Source of the DNA: Roseiflexaceae bacterium UBA965 | Lineage (GTDB): Bacteria > Chloroflexota > Chloroflexia > Chloroflexales > Roseiflexaceae | DNA: 16,004 bases | Assembly: GCA_002292925.1 (NCBI GenBank) | Contig: DBCF01000174.1 | Coordinates: 31,346 to 47,349 of the forward strand | Direction of reading: 5' to 3' | Shown here: in pieces, positions 7,123-14,688 of the stretch | Position numbering within the stretch: position 1 is the stretch's first letter | Layout of the letters: every line of letters starts with the position of its first letter | Position numbers and translations under genes: made by a program | The notes under the pieces: model-generated | The model's database searches: none | What the model was told of the DNA's origin: nothing | The model's input: only the letters and a program-made list of their open reading frames with translations

Positions 7123-9033
7123 ATGCACAGAAACAGAGATTCGCTGTATTCACAAACAGTAGCATTTATTACACGCCATACCAACATCGCCATCCCCAAA
7201 ACCCGCACCACCCGTTGGGTATTTTGGGTGTGCTGTGCGTTTTATCTTTTCACCGCAAGTGGTCACACCTATTCCCCCGATGAAGAAACCATGTACGCCG
7301 TCACCCGCTCGATCGTAGAAAACGGCCGGGTTACCATCGATGCCGGCGCCGACCAACCACTCGCCGCCTTGCGCACGGGGTTCACTGGTGGTCGGGTCGC
7401 ACCGTATGGCATATTGCCCTCGTTTATTGCCGTGCCGTTTTATTTTGTGGGCACCTTATTTACAGAACCAAACACACTCAAACAATGGGACTTGACCCAT
7501 TTGCTGGTATCGTTGGTCAATGTCCCCATTTCGGCAGGGTGTGTGGCACTTTTTATGCGCCTGTTGCAACGCCTGCGCATGCCGCGTACCAGCATCCCCA
7601 TCCTCACTATCACCTATGCAATTGGCTCGTTGACGTGGCCATATGCACGGACGTTTTTTTCTGAACCACTCACAACTCTTTTGCTGTTGTGGAGCCTTGA
7701 ATCAGCAGTTGCCAGCCACAAACGCCTATCAAGCCATGCCAGTAGCATCATTCTGAGTGGGTTTATGGCAGGGTGTATCATGCCAACACGCATCGCCGCT
7801 ACCGTCACTATTCCGATTGTGTTGCTTTATATCGTCATCATGAGTGCCCCCAAAGAACGCATCCGCACCTTCGTCTTGTGGTGTCTTGGATGTCTGCCCG
7901 GGGGCATTTTATTTATGTTCTATAATTTTGCCCGCTTTGATGTCCCCATGGCAACCGGATATTCATCTGAAACCAATGCGTTTGTGACCCCCATCCTCGT
8001 AGGGCTCAACGGGCTACTCATCCACCCTGTCACTGGATTACTGTGGTATGTGCCATTGATATTCTTTGCCCCAATTGGGGCGTGGCGATTATGGCGCCGG
8101 CGCCACAACGTGGTCATACTCTGCCTCGCACTCATCGTCAGCCATGTGGGGCTTTATGCGGGCTGGAATGCCTGGGATGGTGGCGGGGTATGGGGGCCAC
8201 GCTTCCTTGTGCCCATCGTGCCCTACTTCCTCTGTCTCTGTAGCGGGGTTTGGCGCAAACCACAACTCACCTTCCATCATGTGGCATACCCATTACTAGG
8301 GTTGAGTATTATCATCAATCTCTTGGGCTGTATGGTCAATTTCAATATCGATAGTAATTTACCCGGTCCCCAGCCGACCCCCATCATTACTCATTTATTG
8401 TTGGCTGGGCAACGCCTCACGACGGCAATCACCCCCAATCAAACCTGCACAGTACGCAGCGGTTGGTATGCCAGTGAAGCCCCCAATGGTCTGTTGGTAC
8501 AGCGCAGTGGTGCTCGTGGCATCATCGAATGCCGCCTGCCTCGCCTCAGTGTGGTGCACTTCACCCTCGATGATCGTCGCCCCGACAACGCCCCCAAATC
8601 TCATCACGGACTCGTCATCAATACCGCACCAGCCATGGCTATCCCCAATGGCAAAATCCGGCATATCCACTGGTTAATGCAATACGACCATGCCAACCTC
8701 GTTATCGTCAACAATCCATGGAACCCCAAACAACTGGGATATAGTGACCGTGACGACGATCTCGGTCCCGTACTAATTGACATTACCGGCACACCCAAAC
8801 CCATCACTATTGCCAATGCCACCATCATGCCCATACCTGTTGCACCCAAAGAGCGGTGGGCCTGGCACTACGACCCCACCAATCAACACGTAGTTGACTG
8901 GTGGGGCTGGTATATCCAATTTACGACGCTGGCATCATGGACCTGGTATATCGTCGCAACGTGGGGTGGGTTAATAATCGGGTGTATACTCCTCGCCTAC
9001 CGCCGCACCACCCGCGCCCGCATCCCACGCTGA
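7123..9033 (+). CDS. Polytopic membrane glycosyltransferase-like protein (GT-C fold, GT39/ArnT-like)
   Basis: This 636-residue protein has about ten to eleven hydrophobic segments from residue 31 to 405, then a soluble region of about 170 residues, and a last membrane helix near 605-625. GT-C enzymes use lipid-phosphate sugars and carry an acidic motif in the first extracytoplasmic loop. Here that is SPDEETMY (51-58), with Asp53, Glu54 and Glu55 as candidate catalytic residues. The segment WDGGGVWGPRFLVPIVP (351-367) matches the WGPRFL signature common in this type of protein. It probably transfers a sugar to a lipid, glycan or protein on the outer face of the membrane; the substrate is unknown. 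The start is uncertain, since no good RBS precedes ATG 7123. A TATACT -10-like box lies at 7059-7064. Its last 37 bases overlap the end of the convergent GT28 gene. Confidence 0.7.
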   Translation: MHRNRDSLYSQTVAFITRHTNIAIPKTRTTRWVFWVCCAFYLFTASGHTYSPDEETMYAVTRSIVENGRVTIDAGADQPLAALRTGFTGGRVAPYGILPSFIAVPFYFVGTLFTEPNTLKQWDLTHLLVSLVNVPISAGCVALFMRLLQRLRMPRTSIPILTITYAIGSLTWPYARTFFSEPLTTLLLLWSLESAVASHKRLSSHASSIILSGFMAGCIMPTRIAATVTIPIVLLYIVIMSAPKERIRTFVLWCLGCLPGGILFMFYNFARFDVPMATGYSSETNAFVTPILVGLNGLLIHPVTGLLWYVPLIFFAPIGAWRLWRRRHNVVILCLALIVSHVGLYAGWNAWDGGGVWGPRFLVPIVPYFLCLCSGVWRKPQLTFHHVAYPLLGLSIIINLLGCMVNFNIDSNLPGPQPTPIITHLLLAGQRLTTAITPNQTCTVRSGWYASEAPNGLLVQRSGARGIIECRLPRLSVVHFTLDDRRPDNAPKSHHGLVINTAPAMAIPNGKIRHIHWLMQYDHANLVIVNNPWNPKQLGYSDRDDDLGPVLIDITGTPKPITIANATIMPIPVAPKERWAWHYDPTNQHVVDWWGWYIQFTTLASWTWYIVATWGGLIIGCILLAYRRTTRARIPR

Positions 9034-10160
9034 CCAGTAATTGGTGCTTGGGTATACAAGCGTTGCACTTCATGGGCCACAGTCACTGCCGCATCAGGCA
9101 TACCGAGATGACGTGCCGCGTAGCCCATGGTTTCACGCATGGCTTGATGAGTCAGCAACATGGTCGCATAGGTTACAAATTGTGCTGCATCAGCGGCATG
9201 CAAACCAGCACCTGCTTGCATCGCAAAAATACGGTTGCCTTCTTCTTGACCAGGTGCCTCACCATAAAACACCATCGGCTTACCCGCAGCCATACATTCA
9301 CTCACCGTCAACCCACCTGCTTTTGAGGCAACCACATCAGCCGCATGCAACAAATCAGGCAATGCCACAAAATCATAAATATGCGTAGGGTGTTGCCATG
9401 GATATGCCCGTAAATCTTTGGCTAATGCCTGATTACGCCCCGCCACAATCACTAATTGATGGGGAGTCGTTGCTGCATCGAGGGCCCGCGCCATCTCAAC
9501 CACCGGCCCAATTCCCGCTCCACCACTCAACAACAACAAGGTCGGTAATGATTCATCCCAGCCCAAATTACGCCGCAATAGCGCTTGGGGCGCCCGCGCA
9601 TACCCAAAGGCCGGATTAATCGGCAAGCCCGTATGCACCACCCGTTGCATGTCAATCCCGCATTTAATCGCTTTGTCACGCACGATTAATGATGGGACTG
9701 CCACGCAATCGTCGTGCACATTAAACCATGCGCGATGCACATTGCCCAAATCCGTGACGACTGTCATCAGTTTGGGTAATTGCCATGGTTTAAAGGTGCC
9801 CGAAATAATTCGGGTAAGTAATGGATAAACACTCACGACCACTGTGGGTTGATGCGTCATCAATAATGATGCCAGCGACCGCCGGATCGTCCCCGCTAAC
9901 GAATACTCTAAAAACAAATCGAGCCCCGGCGCATCGGTCAAGCCATGGGCAAATGCATATTGTTCGGGCGAACGATTTACCATGTCCAAATAAAAACGTT
10001 CCGCCCGCTCTAACGTTCGTGATGCTAACGGATGATGTGCAGGGTTTACGACGATGGTTTTTGCAAATCCGCGCACTTGTTGTTCAATCGCAGCAGCCGC
10101 ACTACGATGTCCACTCCCAGCATCACTGGTCAAAATCATAATCGACGAGGATGTAGTCAT
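8997..10160 (-). CDS. GT28-family diacylglycerol glycosyltransferase (MGDG synthase/UgtP-like)
   Basis: I chose ATG 10160 (387 residues) because AGAGAG lies five bases upstream. A GTG at 10178 would add six residues but has no RBS. The N-terminal domain shows SDAGSGHRSAAAAI (12-25), the G-x-G-H loop of MGDG-synthase/UgtP enzymes that grips the lipid-acceptor side. The C-terminal domain has the glycine loop LSGGAGIGPV (211-220). It also has SKAGGLTVSECMAAGKP (279-295) and PGQEEGN (303-309), the nucleotide-sugar site found in UgtP and MurG relatives. No signal peptide or membrane helix is seen, as expected for a peripheral membrane enzyme. It probably adds glucose or galactose to diacylglycerol to make membrane glycolipid; donor and product cannot be read from sequence. 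MurG itself is less likely because the N-terminus is of MGDG type. The gene converges on and overlaps the GT-C gene, and a perfect hairpin lies upstream. Confidence 0.82.
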   Translation of the reverse strand: MTTSSSIMILTSDAGSGHRSAAAAIEQQVRGFAKTIVVNPAHHPLASRTLERAERFYLDMVNRSPEQYAFAHGLTDAPGLDLFLEYSLAGTIRRSLASLLMTHQPTVVVSVYPLLTRIISGTFKPWQLPKLMTVVTDLGNVHRAWFNVHDDCVAVPSLIVRDKAIKCGIDMQRVVHTGLPINPAFGYARAPQALLRRNLGWDESLPTLLLLSGGAGIGPVVEMARALDAATTPHQLVIVAGRNQALAKDLRAYPWQHPTHIYDFVALPDLLHAADVVASKAGGLTVSECMAAGKPMVFYGEAPGQEEGNRIFAMQAGAGLHAADAAQFVTYATMLLTHQAMRETMGYAARHLGMPDAAVTVAHEVQRLYTQAPITGQRGMRARVVRR

Positions 10161-10193
10161 TGGCACTCTCTTTTTCACCTAAATTCCGTTTAT

Positions 10194-10222
10194 TAAACCT
10201 GTGCAATAAATGCACAGGTTTA
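10194..10222. promoter_or_regulatory. Perfect 12-bp inverted repeat between divergent genes
   Basis: TAAACCTGTGCA (10194-10205) and TGCACAGGTTTA (10211-10222) are exact reverse complements separated by ATAAA. The site lies 33 bases before the GT28 start (minus) and about 140 bases before the methyltransferase start (plus). No gene ends here, so it is better read as a two-fold operator or a 5' leader hairpin than as a terminator. Confidence 0.5.
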
Positions 10223-10360
10223 GTGTAGTCTGTTTATGTTAAGATTTGCTGAACGTTTTATAAGATTTTGGTTCACGTATTAATACCACACGGATGATAG
10301 CGGCAATAGGTGAGGTTGTGTAGTACACTGTTAATAATCTCTTTATTTTTAAGGTTGTAC

Positions 10361-11560
10361 ATGCTTACGCCCAAACTCTTCCGGCAAACAGTTATCAATC
10401 ACACACGTCAAACACCACACATCGACCCGACGTGCCCCCATGCCCCACCCAACGACATGTGTGGCGGATGTACCTTTCAACATATTGCCTATACCGACCA
10501 AATCGCCGCCAAAAGCCAAGCATTGGCTGATTTGTGGCAAGCACAACTCCCCACAGATATCCCCTCCCCTACGGTCATCGCCTCACCCGACCCGTTGACG
10601 TACCGCACCCGCATGGATTTCATTTCGAGCAAAGGGCGATTTGGGTTGCGCCGGGGTGGCAAATTCAATTACATCATCGACCTCAGCACCTGCCACCTCA
10701 TCCCACCCGCCGCCTTTGACATTGCCCATCAAACCTGGCAACAAACTCAAGCGTTGGGGTTACCCGACTACAATCTACGCAGCCACGAAGGATTTCTGCG
10801 CTATATCATTGTGCGCCGGAGCCCCGACAATCGCTATATGATTGTGTTGCTCACCAGCGTCCCCACCGATGAATACACTGTTGCCATGGAACAAGTTGCC
10901 CAAACCACCTTGGCACACCCCGATGTCCACAGCGTCCATTGGCTTCGCAACGATGGTCCCTCCGATGTATCATTTGGTACGTTGTTCCGCCATTGGGGCG
11001 AAGCACTCCTGCCGATGCGCGTCGGTGATAACACCTTATTTATCGGCCCCAATACGTTTTTTCAAAACAACGTCTACTTACTCGATGCCTTGCTCGGCGC
11101 CATCAAAACCGCCGTCGGCAATGCCAATCACGTCGCCGACTTGTATGGGGGCGTCGGCACCATTGCGCTTAGCTTGGCCGCACAGGTCGGGCAGGTGCAT
11201 TGTGTCGAATCTGTGGCCGAAAGTATCGAACTCTGTCATCACAACATTGCGGCCTCACCGCACACCAATGTCACCGCCGAAGTCGCCGATGTTGCCGATT
11301 TTTTACGCACCACGACTCGTACATTTGATACGATTGTCGTTGATCCGCCACGTGTTGGGTTGGGAGCCGATGTCTGTCGCGAGATTTTACGCCTCGCCCC
11401 GCAGAAATTAATCTATGTGTCGTGCAATGCATTGTCACAACTGAGCGATGCCGCTATTTTGACCGAAGGGTATCGCCTAGTGTCGCTCCAAGGGTACGAT
11501 ATGTTCCCTCAGACACCACACTTCGAAACATTGGCCATTTTTGAGCGTATCAATGCCTAA
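10361..11560 (+). CDS. 23S rRNA (uracil-5-)-methyltransferase, RlmC/RlmD (TrmA/RumA) family, TRAM-less
   Basis: This 399-residue cytoplasmic enzyme transfers a methyl group from SAM to C5 of a uridine, most likely in 23S rRNA. ATG 10361 was chosen because AAGG lies seven bases upstream; a GTG at 10310 would add a hydrophobic stretch alien to the family. Cys25, Cys34, Cys37 (the CGGC motif) and Cys111 are the likely [4Fe-4S] ligands. DLYGGVGTIAL (260-270) is the SAM-binding loop, VDPPRVGL (327-334) is motif IV, and YVSCNA (352-357) holds the nucleophile Cys355. Glu389 in TPHFET is the likely general base. RlmD usually begins with a TRAM RNA-binding domain; here only 24 residues precede the first cysteine, as in RlmC of Escherichia coli. 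The spacing between the first two cysteines is also longer than usual. It stops 12 bases before the kinase gene, suggesting one operon. Which uridine it modifies cannot be decided. Confidence 0.85.
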   Translation: MLTPKLFRQTVINHTRQTPHIDPTCPHAPPNDMCGGCTFQHIAYTDQIAAKSQALADLWQAQLPTDIPSPTVIASPDPLTYRTRMDFISSKGRFGLRRGGKFNYIIDLSTCHLIPPAAFDIAHQTWQQTQALGLPDYNLRSHEGFLRYIIVRRSPDNRYMIVLLTSVPTDEYTVAMEQVAQTTLAHPDVHSVHWLRNDGPSDVSFGTLFRHWGEALLPMRVGDNTLFIGPNTFFQNNVYLLDALLGAIKTAVGNANHVADLYGGVGTIALSLAAQVGQVHCVESVAESIELCHHNIAASPHTNVTAEVADVADFLRTTTRTFDTIVVDPPRVGLGADVCREILRLAPQKLIYVSCNALSQLSDAAILTEGYRLVSLQGYDMFPQTPHFETLAIFERINA

Positions 11561-11572
11561 ATAGGATGCCCG

Positions 11573-13057
11573 ATGATTCCGATTCGTCCTGACATTCTCT
11601 GCCCACGCTGCCGGCGCATTAATTCGCGCCGTGCCACCGTCTGCCGTTTTTGCACCCAAGCACTCGGCTTTGTCGATGGCAATAATTGCTATTTTTTGGT
11701 GCGGGTCATCAAAACCGGCGGCCAAGCAATGATTTTTGAGGCCCTCGATGACAACAGCCATCGTACCTATGCCATCAAAGAAATCGCCCTGCCCCTTGAC
11801 CCCGACCAAGCCCTCGAGGCCTTCCAACGCTGTGCCGTCGAAGCACGGTTACTGGCAACGCTAGCCCATCCTGGTATTCCTCATTTTTATAGTTGTATTA
11901 TCGAAAACGGTCGGGTCTATATCATCATGGATATGGTCCGGGGCACCGATCTCGAAGATGTCTTGCGCCAACGTGGCCAGATGAGTGAACGCGAAGTCCT
12001 CTCTATCGCAAGTCAAGTCTGTGATATTTTGTATTATTTACATCACCAAGCCAATGCCGTGGTCTTCCGTGATGTCAAACCATCCAACATCATGTTTGAC
12101 AACGATGGTTTTGTGACCATGATCGACTTTGGGATTGCCCGCTTCACCAATAGTCAACGAGGCATCGTGATGGGCACGCCAGGGTATGCACCACCCGAAC
12201 AATATCGCGGTGATATATCGGTCGCCTCAGACATTTATGCCCTCGGCGCCACCATGCACCACTTACTCACCGGGCGCGACCCCCGTGGCCAAAAACCCTT
12301 CTCGTTCCCGCCGGTGCGTGACCTCGCCCCGCATGTTTCGCAACTCACCGCCGATGTGGTACAGCGCGCACTACAACTCAACCCCAACGATCGATTTCTG
12401 AGCGCACTCGATATGCGGGCGGCCATCAGGGCAGTCATTCGGAGCGAAGATACCAACATCCTGCCAATCATCCGTGATACCTCGCCCATCCCCACGCGGG
12501 CCATCATCAATCCAACCAGTGGTCCCAATATCACCCATACCCTCGTCGAACCCCAATACATTACGAGTGTGATTACGCCATCCGATGCTCAACAACATAT
12601 CACCACCAATGAATTGTCGTTTGTCCCCCAACCACCACCTGCCAACCCACCACCGGTCAGCCCGCCACCGGCCAAACCCAAAGTCAATAATTCACCGACG
12701 CGGCGCCCAGCTTTTTTCACCCAACGTATTATCATTGCGATCGCGTTGCTGCTCTGTTTTATTGGGGGTGGGGTTTGGTTTTTTCAATCAACAACGCTCA
12801 AATGGCAAGCAAATACACCCCAACGGATATCAGTTACCCTCACCGTTGATATTGCCGCAAACGCCGATATCGATGCTGCCTTTGCGCGGAGCTATGCCGA
12901 ATACATCCGCACTACCTATGGCTCACAAATGAAAATCACCACGACACCCCACTTCCTCGGGCGCCCACCAGAAGCCATCGGCCAAAACACTAACGGCACC
13001 ACCCGCTACCAAGGCATTATCGTCGCCGATATAGCCCCAAACTCACCACAACCCTAA
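11573..13057 (+). CDS. Membrane Ser/Thr protein kinase with N-terminal zinc ribbon
   Basis: This 494-residue protein is likely co-transcribed with the upstream methyltransferase gene, with AGGA at a proper distance before ATG 11573. Cys10, Cys13, Cys24 and Cys27 form a small zinc ribbon. A Hanks-type kinase domain covers about 40-290. It has a degenerate Gly loop (KTGGQAMIFEA, 48-58), Lys69 in YAIKEI, Glu90 in helix C, a catalytic loop with FRDVKPSN (165-172; Phe replaces the His of HRD), DFG at 185-187 and GYAPPEQY (204-211). All catalytic residues are present, so it should be active. A Pro-rich linker (about 352-370) leads to one transmembrane helix (385-404) and an outer domain of about 90 residues that I do not recognise; it is not PASTA. 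It probably senses something outside the membrane and phosphorylates cytoplasmic proteins; the targets are unknown. Its stop overlaps the end of the convergent SRAP gene. Confidence 0.88.
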   Translation: MIPIRPDILCPRCRRINSRRATVCRFCTQALGFVDGNNCYFLVRVIKTGGQAMIFEALDDNSHRTYAIKEIALPLDPDQALEAFQRCAVEARLLATLAHPGIPHFYSCIIENGRVYIIMDMVRGTDLEDVLRQRGQMSEREVLSIASQVCDILYYLHHQANAVVFRDVKPSNIMFDNDGFVTMIDFGIARFTNSQRGIVMGTPGYAPPEQYRGDISVASDIYALGATMHHLLTGRDPRGQKPFSFPPVRDLAPHVSQLTADVVQRALQLNPNDRFLSALDMRAAIRAVIRSEDTNILPIIRDTSPIPTRAIINPTSGPNITHTLVEPQYITSVITPSDAQQHITTNELSFVPQPPPANPPPVSPPPAKPKVNNSPTRRPAFFTQRIIIAIALLLCFIGGGVWFFQSTTLKWQANTPQRISVTLTVDIAANADIDAAFARSYAEYIRTTYGSQMKITTTPHFLGRPPEAIGQNTNGTTRYQGIIVADIAPNSPQP

Positions 13058-13522
13058 TTGCTGACGACTCCCCGCCATTGGTACCACTGTCGCTTGATCA
13101 ATTAACCACGGCATGCGCGGATGGTGTGTCATGGCCTGATAGGCAGTATCGGCGGCGGTGGTCAGCATAAATACCCGGTCGGCCACCACGATGCCGTGGA
13201 TGCCATGGGTGATACCAAACCACACCCCTTGTTCGTATCCTGCAGTCACGAGGATTTGGACGAACTGGGGATGATGGTGTTGCCATTTGCCCGCAACCAC
13301 ACTTTCTTTTTGAGCCCACGCGGTGGCTGGTAACCCCGCCACTTCGTTGCGGTTACCCCAACGCCACAATGCCAGTGCCCCTGTCGCATCACGTACCGGC
13401 AATACTGGTGTCCCCGCCCAGTAGCGCGCTTCATATTCCCCAGCCGTTGACGCTGTTGGCGCCGCTCCGGTAAGTAACGGATCGTGCGTATCATGCCAAG
13501 AAAAACGAGCCGCACCACACAT
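13043..13522 (-). CDS. Short, divergent SRAP-family protein (SOS response-associated peptidase/YedK-like)
   Basis: SRAP proteins (YedK, human HMCES) crosslink through Cys2 to abasic sites in single-stranded DNA and protect them. I chose the second of two adjacent ATGs (13522). It puts Cys at position 2 (MCGAARFSW), and AGGATGAGG lies seven bases upstream. Family-like segments follow in order: RYWAGTPVLPVRD (33-45), LWRWG (52-56), AGYEQG (94-99; compare GFYEW, Glu97) and LTTAADTAYQAMTHHPRMP (120-138; compare TT-x-A...H-x-RMP, His134). Two things are odd. The protein has about 159 residues against 200 or more normally. The NARAET motif with its active-site Asn appears as WAQKES, so that Asn seems lost. 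No lexA or SOS gene is adjacent. The family call is by eye; it could be a SRAP relative with a changed role. Confidence 0.65.
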   Translation of the reverse strand: MCGAARFSWHDTHDPLLTGAAPTASTAGEYEARYWAGTPVLPVRDATGALALWRWGNRNEVAGLPATAWAQKESVVAGKWQHHHPQFVQILVTAGYEQGVWFGITHGIHGIVVADRVFMLTTAADTAYQAMTHHPRMPWLIDQATVVPMAGSRQQLGLW

Positions 13523-14412
13523 CATTTACCTCATCCTAATGCATAAAAATCGTTACTTCGTATAACTTATTACCTACGCCAATCGAGGCCGTACACTGGT
13601 TGTTTGACGGTACATTGATCCCTCATTATCGATAATCAATTTTACACGCACATTGACCATGCATAGCGCTAGTGTGTACCCGTTGGGCACGCGGCGTGGC
13701 CCACGTCGTGTATTGAAATTATTGCATTTGTGTGTCACCCTCATGCGCCGTCCGCACACCATAATGGCGAGGAAGATACCGCAATCGATGGTATCTCCAC
13801 CTATTTTTGGTATTCCCCATCCAGAATATATGGTATCTGGTAGCCCGTTTAATACTATCGTCGCATAATTTTGTGATGATATGAGCCAATAATATTAGGT
13901 TATTTCGAGAATGAGAATATTGCCCAAATGCCGCCAAATGTGCTGTAGCGTAACAACATCTTTCTATTATTTTCGTTTAAATATTTTATTATTTGGGTGT
14001 ATATTCACTCGAATTCAGACGAGAGCAGGTGGGTTGATCCTGTTTTGTGTGCTGGTTTGCTCCTCACCGTGGGGTATCTAGGTGCAGTAAAAACGGGATT
14101 TACCGCTTGCAAATGCACAATTTGCGTTGTATTTTTTTGTGTGCGTTGATAATAGTAGGCTAATCAAATACACGGATGTGTGTGGTTTTGCAAAAAAAAT
14201 ATAGCGTACAAGTATTTTTTAATAGATGTACGTGATTAAAAATAAATTACAGTATAGCAAGGAAAAACTACTCCAGCAGATAATATTGCACATAGTATTT
14301 TGTGGAAAACACAAAAAAAATCGCCAATCGTCGCACGTAGCTGGTAGCACATACTACGAGGAAGGGTCTTGACAAAAGGAATAAAAAAGCGCAATATATA
14401 TACGAATCGACT

Positions 14413-14452
14413 GATTAATTTTACTTTTGGCGATTATATGTAAAAATTAATC
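14413..14452. other. AT-rich hairpin upstream of rhodopsin gene
   Basis: GATTAATTTTAC (14413-14424) pairs with GTAAAAATTAATC (14440-14452) with one bulged base around a 15-base loop. It lies about 85 bases before the likely rhodopsin promoter and could end an upstream transcript or be a protein-binding site. Confidence 0.45.
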
Positions 14453-14536
14453 TCATTTCAATGTCGATTTGAGTAGGTATTATTAAGTATGCCAAAATAT
14501 GCGAGAGTAATCTGCGCTTTGGTGTTTGGAGGTGTT

Positions 14537-14565
14537 TTGACAGACCTCAGTGTCAAGATTTTGAT
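14537..14565 (+). promoter_or_regulatory. Likely sigma-70 promoter of the rhodopsin gene with overlapping palindrome
   Basis: A consensus -35 TTGACA (14537-14542) is followed, after 17 bases, by TTTGAT (14560-14565; 4 of 6 consensus bases). Transcription would start near 14572, giving a leader of about 115 bases. The -35 is also the left half of the inverted repeat TTGACA-N8-TGTCAA (14537-14556), so a repressor or activator could bind across the promoter. Confidence 0.45.
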
Positions 14566-14635
14566 TAATTACGAACTACAAGTAATCGCAAATTTCGCAC
14601 AAACAAATGCGTTAAACAAATGTTACACGCGACAG

Positions 14636-14660
14636 GTGTGTATTTTTCGTAGATACACAC
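14636..14660 (+). promoter_or_regulatory. Leader hairpin just before the rhodopsin RBS
   Basis: GTGTGTAT (14636-14643) and ATACACAC (14653-14660) are exact reverse complements around a nine-base loop. The hairpin ends 28 bases before the rhodopsin ATG and 12 before the AAGGAAAG that is the likely ribosome site. It may protect the 5' end of the message or tune translation. Confidence 0.4.
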
Positions 14661-14688
14661 AAAAATCACACGAAGGAAAGAAGTTAAG

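Larger units (their letters stand above)
13523..14688. other. AT-rich gene-poor region with several hairpins upstream of the rhodopsin gene
   Basis: About 1.17 kb without a gene I can support; short open frames here have no recognisable protein and no good RBS. The region holds an exact palindrome ATTATCGATAAT (13625-13636) and a compact GC-rich hairpin at 13684-13703 (TGGG-CACG, three-base loop, CGTG, bulged G, CCCA). It also holds a GC-richer island at about 14015-14110 and a 6-bp stem GCAAAT/ATTTGC (14109-14125) followed by a T run. A TTGACA box lies at 14369-14374 with an AT-rich -10-like segment about 20 bases on. A long stem lies at 14413-14452. The 3' half may carry an unrecognised RNA or the regulatory region of the rhodopsin gene. 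Confidence 0.5.

Noticed and set aside
8066..8677. Several open frames on both strands inside the GT-C gene
   Set aside because: They are shadows of the long membrane-protein frame, which has clear helices and the WGPRFL motif.
13574..13937. Three short open frames on both strands after the SRAP gene
   Set aside because: No RBS and no family-like sequence; they overlap one another and stem structures, so there is no reason to prefer any of them.
14034..14042. TTGATCCTG, resembling the start of 16S rRNA
   Set aside because: Only nine bases match and the flanking rRNA sequence is absent.
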